A stretch of DNA of 64,000 nucleotides from Gp6-AA40 sp032156805 (GTDB lineage Bacteria; Acidobacteriota; Vicinamibacteria; Vicinamibacterales; UBA2999): positions 1 to 64,000 of the forward strand of contig JALDXQ010000003.1 in NCBI GenBank assembly GCA_032156805.1, written 5' to 3'. The notes under the pieces were generated by a model. It was not told the DNA's origin. It worked only from the letters and a program-made list of their open reading frames with translations, and searched no databases. The position numbers were made by a program, and so were the translations under genes. Positions 33,926-43,534 of the stretch are shown one piece after another. Numbering within the stretch: the first letter of the stretch is position 1; every line of letters begins with the position of its first letter.

Positions 33926-34462
33926 ATGACAACGAGCAAACTTGAACGTGCCGTGCTTGCCGGCGGTTGCTTCTGGGGCATGCAGGACCTGATCCGCAAG
34001 CTGCCCGGCGTCGTCAACACACGCGTCGGCTACACGGGTGGCGATGTGCGAAACGCGACCTATCGCAACCATGGATCTCACGCCGAGGCCATCGAGATCG
34101 AGTTCGACCCGGCACGTATCGGCTATCGCGACCTCCTGGAGTTCTTCTTTCAGATTCACGATCCAACCACGTTGGATCGCCAGGGCAACGATCGCGGAAC
34201 CTCCTATCGCTCGGAGATCTTCTACGTCTCCGACGCGCAGCGTGACGAGGCCATCCGGACAATCGACGATGTCAACGCCTCCGGCCTGTGGCCAGGCCGC
34301 GTTGTGACGAAGGTTTCGCCTGCCGGCGACTTCTGGGAAGCGGAGCCTGAGCACCAGGACTATCTCGAGCGCTACCCGCACGGCTACACCTGCCACTTCC
34401 CGCGGCCTGGCTGGAAACTGCCTCGACGCACAGGGGTGACCACCGGTGCTGCCACAACGTGA
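33926..34462 (+). CDS. msrA: Peptide methionine sulfoxide reductase A
   Basis: 178 aa from ATG 33926 with GAGAGG upstream. The catalytic motif GGCFWG carries C15; GVVNTRVGYTGG, HAEAIEIEFDP, YRDLLEFFFQIHDPTT and GTSYRSEIFY are diagnostic of MsrA. It reduces methionine-S-sulfoxide in proteins. No signal peptide, so cytoplasmic. No recycling cysteine is seen near the C-terminus, so it may be a one-cysteine type needing an external reductant. Confidence 0.97.
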   Translation: MTTSKLERAVLAGGCFWGMQDLIRKLPGVVNTRVGYTGGDVRNATYRNHGSHAEAIEIEFDPARIGYRDLLEFFFQIHDPTTLDRQGNDRGTSYRSEIFYVSDAQRDEAIRTIDDVNASGLWPGRVVTKVSPAGDFWEAEPEHQDYLERYPHGYTCHFPRPGWKLPRRTGVTTGAATT

Positions 34463-34628
34463 TCTCGGCAGGGCAGACTGAGGGCAGTTCGTAACCTCGG
34501 GATGTGGCGAGGCAAGAACATTCACAAGGGAGCCTCGTCTGCAGATTCGAGGACACGACATGCCATCGTGCGCAGCGATGTTGCCTTTGCACGGTGACTC
34601 GGGTCGCCTCGGAGTGTAACGTGGCTTC

Positions 34629-35318
34629 ATGCGCATACAGGTCGAGCGTTTCGGTCGACGTTTCTCTGGAGGAACGATTGCCTGTCTGACGATGGTGGCG
34701 ATCCTGACTGCCGCCGCGCCAGCCTCCGCGCAGTATGTCGAGATCCAGTCGTTCGAGGTGACGCCGTTCATCGGGGCGCGGCTGGGAGGAACGTTCGACA
34801 TTCAACCGGACGCGTCTGCGCAGATCGAAGCCACGTTGAAGGATTCGGCCAGTTACGGGTTTTCCGCCGGCGTTCGTTTTGACGATCTGTCCCTGATCGA
34901 GTTCCGCTGGACGCGGTCGACGTCGGCGTTGCGGTTCGGTGCTCCGTTCGCAGTGCTCGGGCCGTCCGTCGGAGACGTCACGCTGGATCAGTTCCACGCG
35001 GACTTCACCCGGGAGTTCGACATTACCAGCGTGAAAGGACTCCGATCTTTTCTGACCGGCAGCCTCGGCGTCACGCACCTTGGCGCGGCGGAGGACGCGT
35101 TCGCCCGTTTCTCGTTCGGCCTCGGTGCCGGCCTCAAACAGTTTCTCGGTTCCAGGCTCGCCATTCGTGCTGAAGCGCACTGGCTGCCGATCCTTGTCGA
35201 ACCGTCAGTCGACGGGTTCGCGTGCGGCACGATTCAGTTCGGCGGCTGTCTCGTGGTCCTCAATGGTGAACTCGTGCAACAGTTCCAACTAAGCATCGGG
35301 CCAGTCGTGCGGTTCTGA
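34629..35318 (+). CDS. Outer-membrane beta-barrel-like protein
   Basis: 229 aa with a signal peptide (about 1-35, ending PASAQY). The mature part alternates polar and hydrophobic residues in short strands (VTPFIGARLGGTFDI, YGFSAGVRFDDLSLIEFRW, RSFLTGSLGVTHLG, FSFGLGAGLKQFLG) and ends GPVVRF with a terminal Phe, as in OmpA/OmpW-like small barrels. Two cysteines (FACGTIQFGGC) may form a loop disulphide. No specific family recognised. Confidence 0.78.
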   Translation: MRIQVERFGRRFSGGTIACLTMVAILTAAAPASAQYVEIQSFEVTPFIGARLGGTFDIQPDASAQIEATLKDSASYGFSAGVRFDDLSLIEFRWTRSTSALRFGAPFAVLGPSVGDVTLDQFHADFTREFDITSVKGLRSFLTGSLGVTHLGAAEDAFARFSFGLGAGLKQFLGSRLAIRAEAHWLPILVEPSVDGFACGTIQFGGCLVVLNGELVQQFQLSIGPVVRF

Positions 35319-35353
35319 GCGCCTCCACCTCGATCGCACGCGTCGAGACTGCC

Positions 35354-35382
35354 TTGACACTCTCAGTCGAAAGGTCCATAGT
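35354..35382 (+). promoter_or_regulatory. Sigma-70-type promoter of TonB receptor (3)
   Basis: TTGACA (35354-35359), 17-base spacer, CATAGT (35377-35382), about 67 bases before the receptor start. Unlike the receptor at 7847, it has a full -35 box and lacks the tandem operator. Confidence 0.6.
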
Positions 35383-35448
35383 CCGGCGCATTCCTGCGTT
35401 CGAAGAGGGGTCCCATTCGTAACCAGATGGTTGTGGAGGTTCTCACTC

Positions 35449-38400
35449 ATGAGTCAGACGCTGACCCGATTGTTGGTGTTGATGGCTGTCGTCCTCGCGG
35501 TGCCCGGTGTGGCGACCGCGCAAAGCCTCGCTGGATCTGTGCGAGATACATCAGGTGCCGTGCTCCCGGGCGTCACGATTGAAGCGTCGAGCCCGGCGCT
35601 GATCACAAAGGTGCGCACCGGCGTCACCGACGAAACCGGTCAGTACCGCATCCCGGATCTGCCACCCGGCACTTACAAGATCACCTTCACGCTGCCCGGC
35701 TTCGCCACTGTTGTGCGTGAAGGCGTCGAGCTGTCGGGTGGCGGCGTCATGACGATCGGCGCGGAGATGCGAGTGGGGAGCCTCGAGGAGTCGATCACCG
35801 TTACCGGCGAGTCACCTGTGGTCGACGTCCAGACCGCGCGCCAGCAGCTGACCATTGACGGAGACATCGTGCGCGCGCTGCCGGCGTCGCGAAGCTACGG
35901 CAACTACATTGCCGCGATTCCAGCGATTCAGGCCACGGGCTTCGGGAGCGGCGCGTCCACGATCAACAACTTCTTCTCAGCACGCGGCGGGAGAAGTACC
36001 GAAGGCCTCATTCAGCTGGATGGGATGAACGTGGGTGCGCCCGGCAACGGTGGCGGCGTGTCCGGGTACTTGTACGACATGTCGAACTCCTCGGAAGTGC
36101 AGGTTGCCATTTCGGGCGGCCTCGGCGAGGCCGATCGCGGCGGACCAGCCTTCAATATCATCCCGAAGACTGGTGGCAACACGTTCAGCGGGACGGGCTT
36201 TACCAGCTATGCCGGCGAATGGGGACAGTCGAGCAACATCGACGACCACTTGCGATCGCTCGGATTCGGCGAGCAACCGGCGCTCATCAAGAGCTACGAC
36301 GCCAACATGGCCGTGGGCGGCCCGATTCTGCGCGACCGCGTGTGGTTCTACGGCAACACTCGCGCGATCGGCACGTACCAGGAGTCGCAGAACATCTACG
36401 TCAACGCGAATGCGGGAGACCCGAACGCTTGGTCGTGGGTGAAAGCCGATAGCCCGAGCGTACGCGTCGCCACCTCCAAGACGCTGAACGCCGTGCGCCT
36501 GACTTACCAGGCCACTCAGAGAAACAGGTTCGGGTTCTACATCGACTACACGAAGAACTGCAGCGCAGGCGCGTACAAGGAGGGTGGAGATCAGTGCCGG
36601 GCTCCCGGTGACGGCTGGATCGCGACCGGCCCCGGCGTGACTCCCGGCACGGCAACCGTCTCTCCCGAGTCAGGAAGCATCTGGGACGCGCCCGCGAAGA
36701 TCATGCAGGCGTCGTGGACATCGCCGTTCTCGAATCAAATCCTCATCGAGACCGGCTATTCGGCGTTCTATACCGACAACGGCGATCCTCGCCCCTACGG
36801 CGTGCTGACGGACTTCATTCCGGTGACGGAGCAGTCCACCAACGCCGGCGTGCCCTTCGCGAATTTCATCTATCGCGGCTTCAATCCGGCGCCGTCGAGC
36901 AACCAGAAGCACGCCACGTGGAAGGCTGCGATGTCGTACATCACGGGCACCCACAACATGAAGTGGGGCTACCAGGCCGGATACATGAACAACGAGAACA
37001 CGACCTACGTGGGCCGGCAGATCAGCTACAGGTTCAACAACGGCGTGCCGAATCAGATGTCGCAGCGGGTCGGGCAGAACCAGACCAGCAATAGCCTTCT
37101 CTACAACGGCTTCTACATCCAGGATCAGTGGACGCGTGGGAAGCTGACTCTCCAGGGGGCGTTGCGGTATGAGAGCGCGTCCAGCTGGGCGCCGGAGGGA
37201 GAGAACGGCATCGTCGCCGAGAACGAGTTCGGTGGCCCGGTCCTGCTTCCACGCACCGAGGGCGTGCAGGGTTACCACGACATCTCACCCCGGCTCGGCG
37301 CGGCCTACGACGTGTTTGGCAATGGGAAGACGGCGTTCAAGTTCAATGTCGGGCAATACCTCCAGGGCGCGTACACCGGCGACGCCTACACCATCAGCAA
37401 CCCGGGGCAGACGCTCGTGACGTCGATCAATCGCTCATGGTCCGATCCAAACGGGAATCGGATCGCTGACTGTAACTTCATGAATCCAGCGGCGAACGGC
37501 GAGTGCGGTGCATGGTCGAGCAACAACTGGGGCTCCTTCAACCAGACGACGACCGTGAATCCCGATGTTCTTACGGGTTGGGGCACGCGCAATCGCGATT
37601 GGCAGTACGGCGTCAGCGTGCAGCAGGAGATCGCGCCGCAGATGGCGCTGGAGGTCAGCTACAACCGGCGGGTGTGGAGCAATTTCTTCGTCACCCACAA
37701 TCGCGCCCTCACGGCGGCGGATTACGACGAGGTCACACTGACCGCACCGTTGAATCCGGCCTTGCCCAACGGCGGCGGCTATCCGGTCACATTCCTCACT
37801 CGCAACACGCGAAGCGCCCTGGGCGCGACCGACTCGTATTACACGAGCACCGACGACTATGGCGACGAAACGCACTACTGGCACGGCTTCGATGTGTCGT
37901 TCAACGCGCGGATGCGGAATGGCCTGAATCTGCAGGGCGGTACCAGCACGGGCCGTGGCGTGAACGACACGTGCGACTCATATACGGGACGGTTCGGGCG
38001 ATCCATGTCTCCCACGCTCGGCACGGCCGCGGTGCCGATCATCGAGCAGGGCATTGTCGACGGTCAGAGCGCCTGCAACGCCACCGAGCCCTGGCTGACC
38101 AGCGTGCGCGGGCTCGCCTCCTACACGGTGCCTAAAGTCGACGTCATGGTCAGTGGCATCTTCCGCTCACAAGCCAATGCGCAGCCCGGCAACATGAACG
38201 TGGGCACCAACGGCGCATCCCGGACCGCGACCTATCGCATGACGGCCGCGCAGTTTCTGGCCGCGACGGGGCGACCGCTGGCTCCCGGGTTGGCGACGCA
38301 GGACGTGAACCTCCTGCTGCCGGGCCAGGTGTACGGCGACCGTATCAACGTCGTGGACATGCGCTTCGCGAAGGTCCTCCGGTTCGGTAGGACGAGAACC

Positions 38401-38556
38401 AACATCGGCATGGATCTGTACAACCTGTTCAACGCCAACACGCCGACCATGTACGAGACGGTCTACGATCCGGCAACCAACGGCGCGCGATGGATGCAGC
38501 CCACGGCCGTACTGCTGCCGCGGTTCATGCGGTTCAACGTGCAGTTCGACTTCTGA
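35449..38556 (+). CDS. TonB-dependent receptor with carboxypeptidase-regulatory-like N-domain (3)
   Basis: 1035 aa from ATG 35449 (GGAGG 9 bases upstream), signal peptide to about residue 25 (GVATAQS). The N-domain (about 27-110) includes VRDTSGAVLPGVTIEASSPA; a linker with EESITVTGESPVVD precedes the plug (DGMNVGAPG, GGPAFNIIPKTGGN). The barrel ends FNVQFDF. It is a close paralogue of the receptor at 52831 along the whole length (for example FSARGGR/FTSRGGR, GDSYY/GDNYF-like segments, NMYETVYDPATNGA/NTGTVYNQTYDPVTNGA). Threonine synthase follows 20 bases later. Confidence 0.94.
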   Translation: MSQTLTRLLVLMAVVLAVPGVATAQSLAGSVRDTSGAVLPGVTIEASSPALITKVRTGVTDETGQYRIPDLPPGTYKITFTLPGFATVVREGVELSGGGVMTIGAEMRVGSLEESITVTGESPVVDVQTARQQLTIDGDIVRALPASRSYGNYIAAIPAIQATGFGSGASTINNFFSARGGRSTEGLIQLDGMNVGAPGNGGGVSGYLYDMSNSSEVQVAISGGLGEADRGGPAFNIIPKTGGNTFSGTGFTSYAGEWGQSSNIDDHLRSLGFGEQPALIKSYDANMAVGGPILRDRVWFYGNTRAIGTYQESQNIYVNANAGDPNAWSWVKADSPSVRVATSKTLNAVRLTYQATQRNRFGFYIDYTKNCSAGAYKEGGDQCRAPGDGWIATGPGVTPGTATVSPESGSIWDAPAKIMQASWTSPFSNQILIETGYSAFYTDNGDPRPYGVLTDFIPVTEQSTNAGVPFANFIYRGFNPAPSSNQKHATWKAAMSYITGTHNMKWGYQAGYMNNENTTYVGRQISYRFNNGVPNQMSQRVGQNQTSNSLLYNGFYIQDQWTRGKLTLQGALRYESASSWAPEGENGIVAENEFGGPVLLPRTEGVQGYHDISPRLGAAYDVFGNGKTAFKFNVGQYLQGAYTGDAYTISNPGQTLVTSINRSWSDPNGNRIADCNFMNPAANGECGAWSSNNWGSFNQTTTVNPDVLTGWGTRNRDWQYGVSVQQEIAPQMALEVSYNRRVWSNFFVTHNRALTAADYDEVTLTAPLNPALPNGGGYPVTFLTRNTRSALGATDSYYTSTDDYGDETHYWHGFDVSFNARMRNGLNLQGGTSTGRGVNDTCDSYTGRFGRSMSPTLGTAAVPIIEQGIVDGQSACNATEPWLTSVRGLASYTVPKVDVMVSGIFRSQANAQPGNMNVGTNGASRTATYRMTAAQFLAATGRPLAPGLATQDVNLLLPGQVYGDRINVVDMRFAKVLRFGRTRTNIGMDLYNLFNANTPTMYETVYDPATNGARWMQPTAVLLPRFMRFNVQFDF

Positions 38557-38576
38557 CGTCGGGTGTCCATATTGCA

Positions 38577-39755
38577 TTGAGCCGCTCCTTCTTCACGCAC
38601 CTCGAGTGCTCGCGTCCTTGTGGTGCTCCGACCCTGAACGCGCGCGAGCGTCATCACCTGTGCAGGTGTGGCGCTCCGCTGCTTGCTCGCTACGATCTCG
38701 CTGCAGCACGTGCCTGGTCGCGTGAGACTCTGCGGGATCGCGAGCCGAACATGTGGCGATACCGCGAACTGATGCCGGTCTTCGACGACGAAGTCCCGGT
38801 GACGCTCGGGGAAGGTCTGACACCACTCCTGCATGCGACGAGGCTCGGCGCCAGGCTGGGGCTGGAGTGGCTCTTTGTCAAAGACGAGTCGCTCAATCCG
38901 ACGAACTCGTTCAAGGCGCGCGGTCAATCGGCGGCGATCACGCGAGCACGCGCCCTCGGCGTCACGACGGTGTCCGTCCCATCTGCTGGTAACGCGGGCA
39001 ACGCCATGGCCGCGTATGCGGCGCGGGCCGGGCTGGCCGCGAAGGTCTTCCTCCCACGCGACGTGAAGACGCCGTTCGTACGCGAATGTGTGCTTTACGG
39101 CGCGGATGTGACACTTGTCGACGGCTTCATTACCGACGCCGCGCGGGCGGCGTCCGAGGCTGGTGCCTCGCTCGGCTGGTACGACGTCTCCACGCTCAAG
39201 GAGCCCTACCGCATCGAGGGCAAGAAGACGATGGCCTACGAGCTGGCCGAGCAGATGGAATGGGAATGGCCCGACTGGATTATCTATCCCACCGGCGGAG
39301 GCACCGGGATGGTCGGCATGTGGAAGGCGTTCGAAGAGGTCGAACGTCTCGGCTGGGTGGCGTCAGGGCGGCGGCCGCGAATGGTGTCGGTACAGGCGCA
39401 GGGATGCGCGCCGATCGTGCGCGCGTTCGAGAGCGGCACCGAGTCGGCGGCGCCCTGGGAGAATCCGGCGACGGTGGCTGATGGCCTGCGGGTTCCGCGC
39501 GCGATCGGTGACTTCCTGATCTTGCGGGCCGTGCGAGAGAGTGGTGGAACCGCGATCGCGGTCCCCGACGCGGCCATGATCGATGGCATGCTCGAGCTCG
39601 GAAGCACTGAAGGGATCAGCGCTGCGCCCGAGGGCGGCGCCGCGCTCGCGGCGATTCGAAAGCTGGTGTCCGACGGAATGATACGGTCGCGCGACCGCGT
39701 TGTGCTTTTCAACACGGGCGGTGCCCTCAAGTATCTCGATGCGCTACCGTCGTGA
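38577..39755 (+). CDS. thrC: Threonine synthase
   Basis: 392 aa from a TTG at 38577, picked because it precedes the zinc-ribbon-like N-terminus of this subfamily (LECSRPCGAP ... LCRCGAPLLARYD) and avoids overlap with the receptor. The PLP lysine is in NPTNSFKARGQ; SVPSAGNAGNAMAAYAARAG and IIYPTGGGTGMVGMW are the phosphate-binding and glycine-rich loops. It makes threonine from O-phosphohomoserine. Start is tentative since no strong ribosome binding site is visible. Its 3' end overlaps the convergent permease gene by 29 bases. Confidence 0.87.
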   Translation: MSRSFFTHLECSRPCGAPTLNARERHHLCRCGAPLLARYDLAAARAWSRETLRDREPNMWRYRELMPVFDDEVPVTLGEGLTPLLHATRLGARLGLEWLFVKDESLNPTNSFKARGQSAAITRARALGVTTVSVPSAGNAGNAMAAYAARAGLAAKVFLPRDVKTPFVRECVLYGADVTLVDGFITDAARAASEAGASLGWYDVSTLKEPYRIEGKKTMAYELAEQMEWEWPDWIIYPTGGGTGMVGMWKAFEEVERLGWVASGRRPRMVSVQAQGCAPIVRAFESGTESAAPWENPATVADGLRVPRAIGDFLILRAVRESGGTAIAVPDAAMIDGMLELGSTEGISAAPEGGAALAAIRKLVSDGMIRSRDRVVLFNTGGALKYLDALPS

Positions 39756-41070
39756 CCGTGGGCCTGTGCCTACCGGCTGCAGCCCTCAGCACGACGCCCG
39801 CGGCGACGACGCCGAACATGATCCCAAGCTGATTCGAGCTTCGCGTGGCCAGCAGCCACACCGAGAACGCGGTGCCGGCGATGGCGAAGATCGTTCCTGC
39901 GCGCAGCCGAAACCCCGGCGACGGTCCGTGCGTTCTCCTCAACCTCACCAGCGCGGAGCAGGTGACGGCGAAGACCACGAGGCGTGCGATCGCCGCGAAC
40001 GTCGCAGCCTGTGCGAACGAGCTGTAGAGCGCCATGACCAGCGCGAGCACGGCGTTCACGACGATCGCGACGTACGGCGTGCGAAAACGCGGATGAACTC
40101 GGGCCACGACGGCCGGCAGCTCTCGATGCGTCGCCATCGAGTAGAGCACCCGGGGCATCATCAGCGTGAAGCCGGTCAGCCACCCGTAAACGGATAGCAC
40201 GACCGCGACACTCCCGAGCGTCGCTCCGCTCGCGCCCATGACCGCGCCCAGCGCCGACGCCACTGGCGTCGTTGTCCGTCCGGCATCGGGCAGCACGCCA
40301 ACGATGACCAGCTGCAGCAGGCAGTAGATCAGCGTCACGATCGCTCCGGCCGTGATCAGCGCCGAGCCCGTGTCTTCTCGCGGACGGCGCGTCTCGCTGG
40401 CGGCGACAATCATCGACTCGAACCCGCCGTATGCGAACACCATCAACAACACCGCCTCACCCCAGTCAGGACCTGCGACGACCTGCGCTGTGAGGACGTC
40501 GCTGCGGATCTGCGGCAAGCCCAGCACAATCAACACGAGAAGCGGTAACACCTTCGCAACGGTGAACGCATTCACCGTCCATGTCGCCTGGCGGACCCCC
40601 GTGATGTTGATCGCCGTGGCAATCGCAATCGCACCGGTCATGGTGATCGCGCGCCCGGTCGGTGTTGCGACGGCTGGTGCGAGGAGCCCCACGTAGACGA
40701 CGAGAATGTTCAGCGCGGCCGCACAACCCAGGAGACGTGAGATGAGCAGCAGCCAGCCGACCTGGAATCCCACGACCGGACCGAATGCCTCGCGCGCGTA
40801 AAGGTAGGGGCCGCCGGCTTGATCGAAGCGGGTGCTGACCTCTGCGAAACACAGCAGGACGACGAAGACGCAGGCTCCGGCGATGAGCACGACGACAGGA
40901 CTCCAGGCCCCAGTGAGCGCCGCGACCGCCGAGGGCAGGCCGAAGACGCCGCTGCCGATGACGCCGTTGACAATGGCCGCGGTCAGGCTGAAGCGCCCGA
41001 TCGCGCGAATCAGCGGCGGCTGGGGGAGCCGGTCAGGTTTCGTCGAGCCCGTGGGCGGCGATGTCATCAT
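39727..41070 (-). CDS. APC-superfamily amino acid permease
   Basis: 447 aa, about 12 membrane helices. The first helix VNGVIGSGVFGLPSAVAAL has the APC GxGIFG-type motif; others are AGGPYLYAREAFGPVVGFQV, VFAYGGFESMIVAASETRRP and RELPAVVARVHPRFRTPYVA. The start could be either of two consecutive ATGs at 41070/41067. It is a member of the amino acid/polyamine exchanger group; the substrate is unknown. It lies convergent to threonine synthase and divergent from the DGKPDL genes. Confidence 0.92.
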   Translation of the reverse strand: MMTSPPTGSTKPDRLPQPPLIRAIGRFSLTAAIVNGVIGSGVFGLPSAVAALTGAWSPVVVLIAGACVFVVLLCFAEVSTRFDQAGGPYLYAREAFGPVVGFQVGWLLLISRLLGCAAALNILVVYVGLLAPAVATPTGRAITMTGAIAIATAINITGVRQATWTVNAFTVAKVLPLLVLIVLGLPQIRSDVLTAQVVAGPDWGEAVLLMVFAYGGFESMIVAASETRRPREDTGSALITAGAIVTLIYCLLQLVIVGVLPDAGRTTTPVASALGAVMGASGATLGSVAVVLSVYGWLTGFTLMMPRVLYSMATHRELPAVVARVHPRFRTPYVAIVVNAVLALVMALYSSFAQAATFAAIARLVVFAVTCSALVRLRRTHGPSPGFRLRAGTIFAIAGTAFSVWLLATRSSNQLGIMFGVVAAGVVLRAAAGRHRPTVTTVAHRDT

Positions 41071-41135
41071 GGCCACGTCAATTTCTCTTGACCGTGTCAC
41101 GGTTTCTGACTACTAGAGTGTGCGTGATCGTTCGC

Positions 41136-42092
41136 ATGTGGAGACCATTTCTCGTGGGCGTCGCGCTGCTGGCAGCGGTGGTCGCCGCCTCATGCCGAGG
41201 CAGTCAGTCGCCTGCACCGCAAGAGCGCGGCACGCGTTCCTCCGCTGATATTCTGCTCGGGCGGCCGTACATCGGACCAACGGAAGGGACGCCACGCGGC
41301 GCCAACGGGAAACCGCTTCTCACCGGCTACTGGAAGTTGCTCCACGAGGACGGAAAGCCCGATGGCAATCTCGGCAAGGACAGGCCAGACTTCGCGCTGC
41401 CTTACACGGCGAAAGGCAAGGAGGTGCTGGCGCTCAATTATCGGACCGTGGATCCGGAAGCGCGCTGCATCATCACGGGTATCCCCCGTCTGTTGACGAG
41501 TGTCCTGCCGTTCGAGATCCTTCACACGCCGGAGCGGCTCGGGACGTTCCACGCACTGAGCTGGCATCGTTGGGTGTGGCTGGACGAGCGAGCCCGCGAT
41601 CCTGAGCAGGATCCCCGATACCTTGGCAACGCGATCGGCCGATGGGATGGCGATACGCTGGTGATCGAGTCGTCCGGCTTCCAGGACAGTGCAGCAGGCG
41701 ACGTCTGGCTGGACGACAACGCCAATCCGATCAGCGCAGGAGCAACCGTCGTCGAGCGGTGGACGAGGCCGGATTTTCACCACCTGAATCTGGAGCTGAC
41801 GTACACCGACACGGCGTATTACACCGAGCCGATCGTCTATCGGCGGAGTTTCATCCACGGTGAACCTGGCGAGGGACTGACCGAGTTCTCCTGCGAATGG
41901 AACACCCCATGGGTCGTGACTCATCTCGAACCGGGACCTGGCCGAATTGGTCCCAACGGCAATCGCGGCTTCGGTCCGGACAACCAGATCGTGCCCGACC
42001 TTCCGTTCGGATCGGTTGACGATTCGCGTGGGACCGGATACTGGCTGTATCGGAAGAACAAGCCGAAGCCGTCTGATTTACCCGGACAGTAA
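41136..42092 (+). CDS. DGKPDL-family lipoprotein (paralogue 3 of 5)
   Basis: 318 aa from ATG 41136. The N-terminus has a lipobox-like AAVVAASC, so it is probably a lipoprotein. The signature is altered here to NGKPLLTGYWKLL. Later motifs are IGRWDGDTLVIESSGFQDSA, VVERWTRPDFHHLNLELTY, YYTEPIVYRR and EFSCEWN. It is followed after 23 bases by a close paralogue and then by a DUF6152 gene, so the three form an operon. Function unknown. Confidence 0.8.
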   Translation: MWRPFLVGVALLAAVVAASCRGSQSPAPQERGTRSSADILLGRPYIGPTEGTPRGANGKPLLTGYWKLLHEDGKPDGNLGKDRPDFALPYTAKGKEVLALNYRTVDPEARCIITGIPRLLTSVLPFEILHTPERLGTFHALSWHRWVWLDERARDPEQDPRYLGNAIGRWDGDTLVIESSGFQDSAAGDVWLDDNANPISAGATVVERWTRPDFHHLNLELTYTDTAYYTEPIVYRRSFIHGEPGEGLTEFSCEWNTPWVVTHLEPGPGRIGPNGNRGFGPDNQIVPDLPFGSVDDSRGTGYWLYRKNKPKPSDLPGQ

Positions 42093-42115
42093 ACGAAGAT
42101 CAAAGGGGCGAGGGC

Positions 42116-43015
42116 ATGTTGACGCGCACTGCTTCCGGATTCGCGATCATCGTCGTCATCTTCGTGTTGTCCATCGGCGGTGCGCCTGCACAAGTGCCGC
42201 CTGCGCCGGCTCCGTCGCAGACTCCGTCGGAGCTCACGGCCAACGATCTTCGCGGCCGTCAGTACACAGCGCCGCGCGGGCTCGACGGAAAGCCGGATCT
42301 GACCGGCTACTGGCGCCCGTTGCGCGAAGCCGGCAAGCCCACTGGCAACCTGGGCAAGGACGAGCCCAATTTCATCCTGCCACTCAGCGCTCTCGGGCGG
42401 CGTGCGCAGTTGTACAGCCAGAACCACACCGTCGACCCGGAGGCCGTGTGCATCCTCGGCGGGATCCCACGTCACAACGGCAGCGGCCTTCCATTCGAGA
42501 TCCTGCACACGCCGAAGCGGCTTGCGACGATCTACTTCTACAATACGCACCGCTGGGTCTCGATCGACGAGGATCTACGTCACCCGGAGAACCCCGAGCC
42601 TCGCTACTTCGGCCATGCCATCGCGCACTGGGATGACGACACGCTCGTGATTGAGACGGCAGGGTTGCGGGACAGCGCCAGGGACAAGATCTGGCTCGAT
42701 GAAAACGGCAACCCCACCAGCGACCAGGCGCGTGTCACGGAGCGCTGGTCGCGTCCGGACTTCCATCATCTCAACTTGCAGATGACGGTCTCCGACTCGA
42801 AGTACTACACGCGCCCATTCACCTTTGCGCGAACGTGGGTGCACGGTGATCCCGGTCAAGGGCTGACCGAGTACGCCTGCAACGAGAACAACATCGACGC
42901 CGCGCACATCGGCCCCGGCGCCGGGGCCATTGGACCAGACGGCAACCGCGGGTACGGCTACCAGGATCTGGAACTACCCAAGGATCCGCCCGGGCCCGAG
43001 CGCTACGGATTGTGA
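42116..43015 (+). CDS. Secreted DGKPDL-family protein (paralogue 4 of 5)
   Basis: 299 aa with a signal peptide (about 1-24, ending GAPAQ) and GGGGCGAGG before the ATG. Signature LDGKPDLTGYWRPL; then RTQYTAP-like segment, IAHWDDDTLVIETAGLRDSA, VTERWSRPDFHHLNLQMTV, YYTRPFTFAR and EYACNENN. It is nearly superimposable on paralogue 3 (for example both have G(K/N)LGKD, DPEA and LPFEILHTP), so a tandem duplication is clear. Confidence 0.82.
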   Translation: MLTRTASGFAIIVVIFVLSIGGAPAQVPPAPAPSQTPSELTANDLRGRQYTAPRGLDGKPDLTGYWRPLREAGKPTGNLGKDEPNFILPLSALGRRAQLYSQNHTVDPEAVCILGGIPRHNGSGLPFEILHTPKRLATIYFYNTHRWVSIDEDLRHPENPEPRYFGHAIAHWDDDTLVIETAGLRDSARDKIWLDENGNPTSDQARVTERWSRPDFHHLNLQMTVSDSKYYTRPFTFARTWVHGDPGQGLTEYACNENNIDAAHIGPGAGAIGPDGNRGYGYQDLELPKDPPGPERYGL

Positions 43016-43033
43016 GAGAAAGAGACGATCGTC

Positions 43034-43471
43034 ATGAAGACTGGATTGATGTTCACATGGCTGTTGACCGCAATCACCGCAGCCGCGGGCTCGTCGAGCG
43101 TCTTCGCTCATCATTCTTTTGCTGCGATGTACGACGCGAACAAGCCGATTCGCCTGGTCGGAAAGCTCACGAAGATCGAATGGACCAATCCGCACAGCTT
43201 CTTCTACATCGACGTGACCGATTCCAAGGGACGCGTCAACAGTTGGACCATTGAAGGAGCTGGTCCAGGGGCGTTGTCCAGGCGGGGATTCAACCGGGGC
43301 GACATCGACCTGGGCGACACGCTCATCGTCCAGGGATATCTTGCGAAGAGCGGCGCACGGATCGTGGACGGGCGATTGGTGACGCTGCCTGATGGCCGCA
43401 TCATCAACGGCGGGACCGCCGGCGACGGCGGACCTGGAAGCACGCCGCCGGCCGGCCGCGGATCCAATTAG
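43034..43471 (+). CDS. DUF6152 family protein
   Basis: 145 aa with a signal peptide (about 1-25, ending VFAHH). After cleavage the mature protein starts HHSFAAMYDANKPIRLVGKL, then IEWTNPHSFFYIDV, WTIEGAGPGALSRRGF and GDTLIVQGYLAKSGA. This is the DUF6152 pattern, an OB-like small exported domain found in many Gram-negative bacteria. It follows paralogue 4 by 18 bases; this DGKPDL-DUF6152 link is seen here once. Confidence 0.88.
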   Translation: MKTGLMFTWLLTAITAAAGSSSVFAHHSFAAMYDANKPIRLVGKLTKIEWTNPHSFFYIDVTDSKGRVNSWTIEGAGPGALSRRGFNRGDIDLGDTLIVQGYLAKSGARIVDGRLVTLPDGRIINGGTAGDGGPGSTPPAGRGSN

Positions 43472-43490
43472 GCGACGTCACGCCGGCGGC

Positions 43491-43525
43491 CGCAGGCGGC
43501 GTTGCTCATCGCATCGCCGCCTGCG
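43491..43525. terminator. Bidirectional terminator-like hairpin
   Basis: CGCAGGCGGCG and CGCCGCCTGCG pair perfectly over 11 bp with a 13-base loop, in the 63-base gap between two convergent genes. No T-run. Confidence 0.55.
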
Positions 43526-43534
43526 TCATTCGCG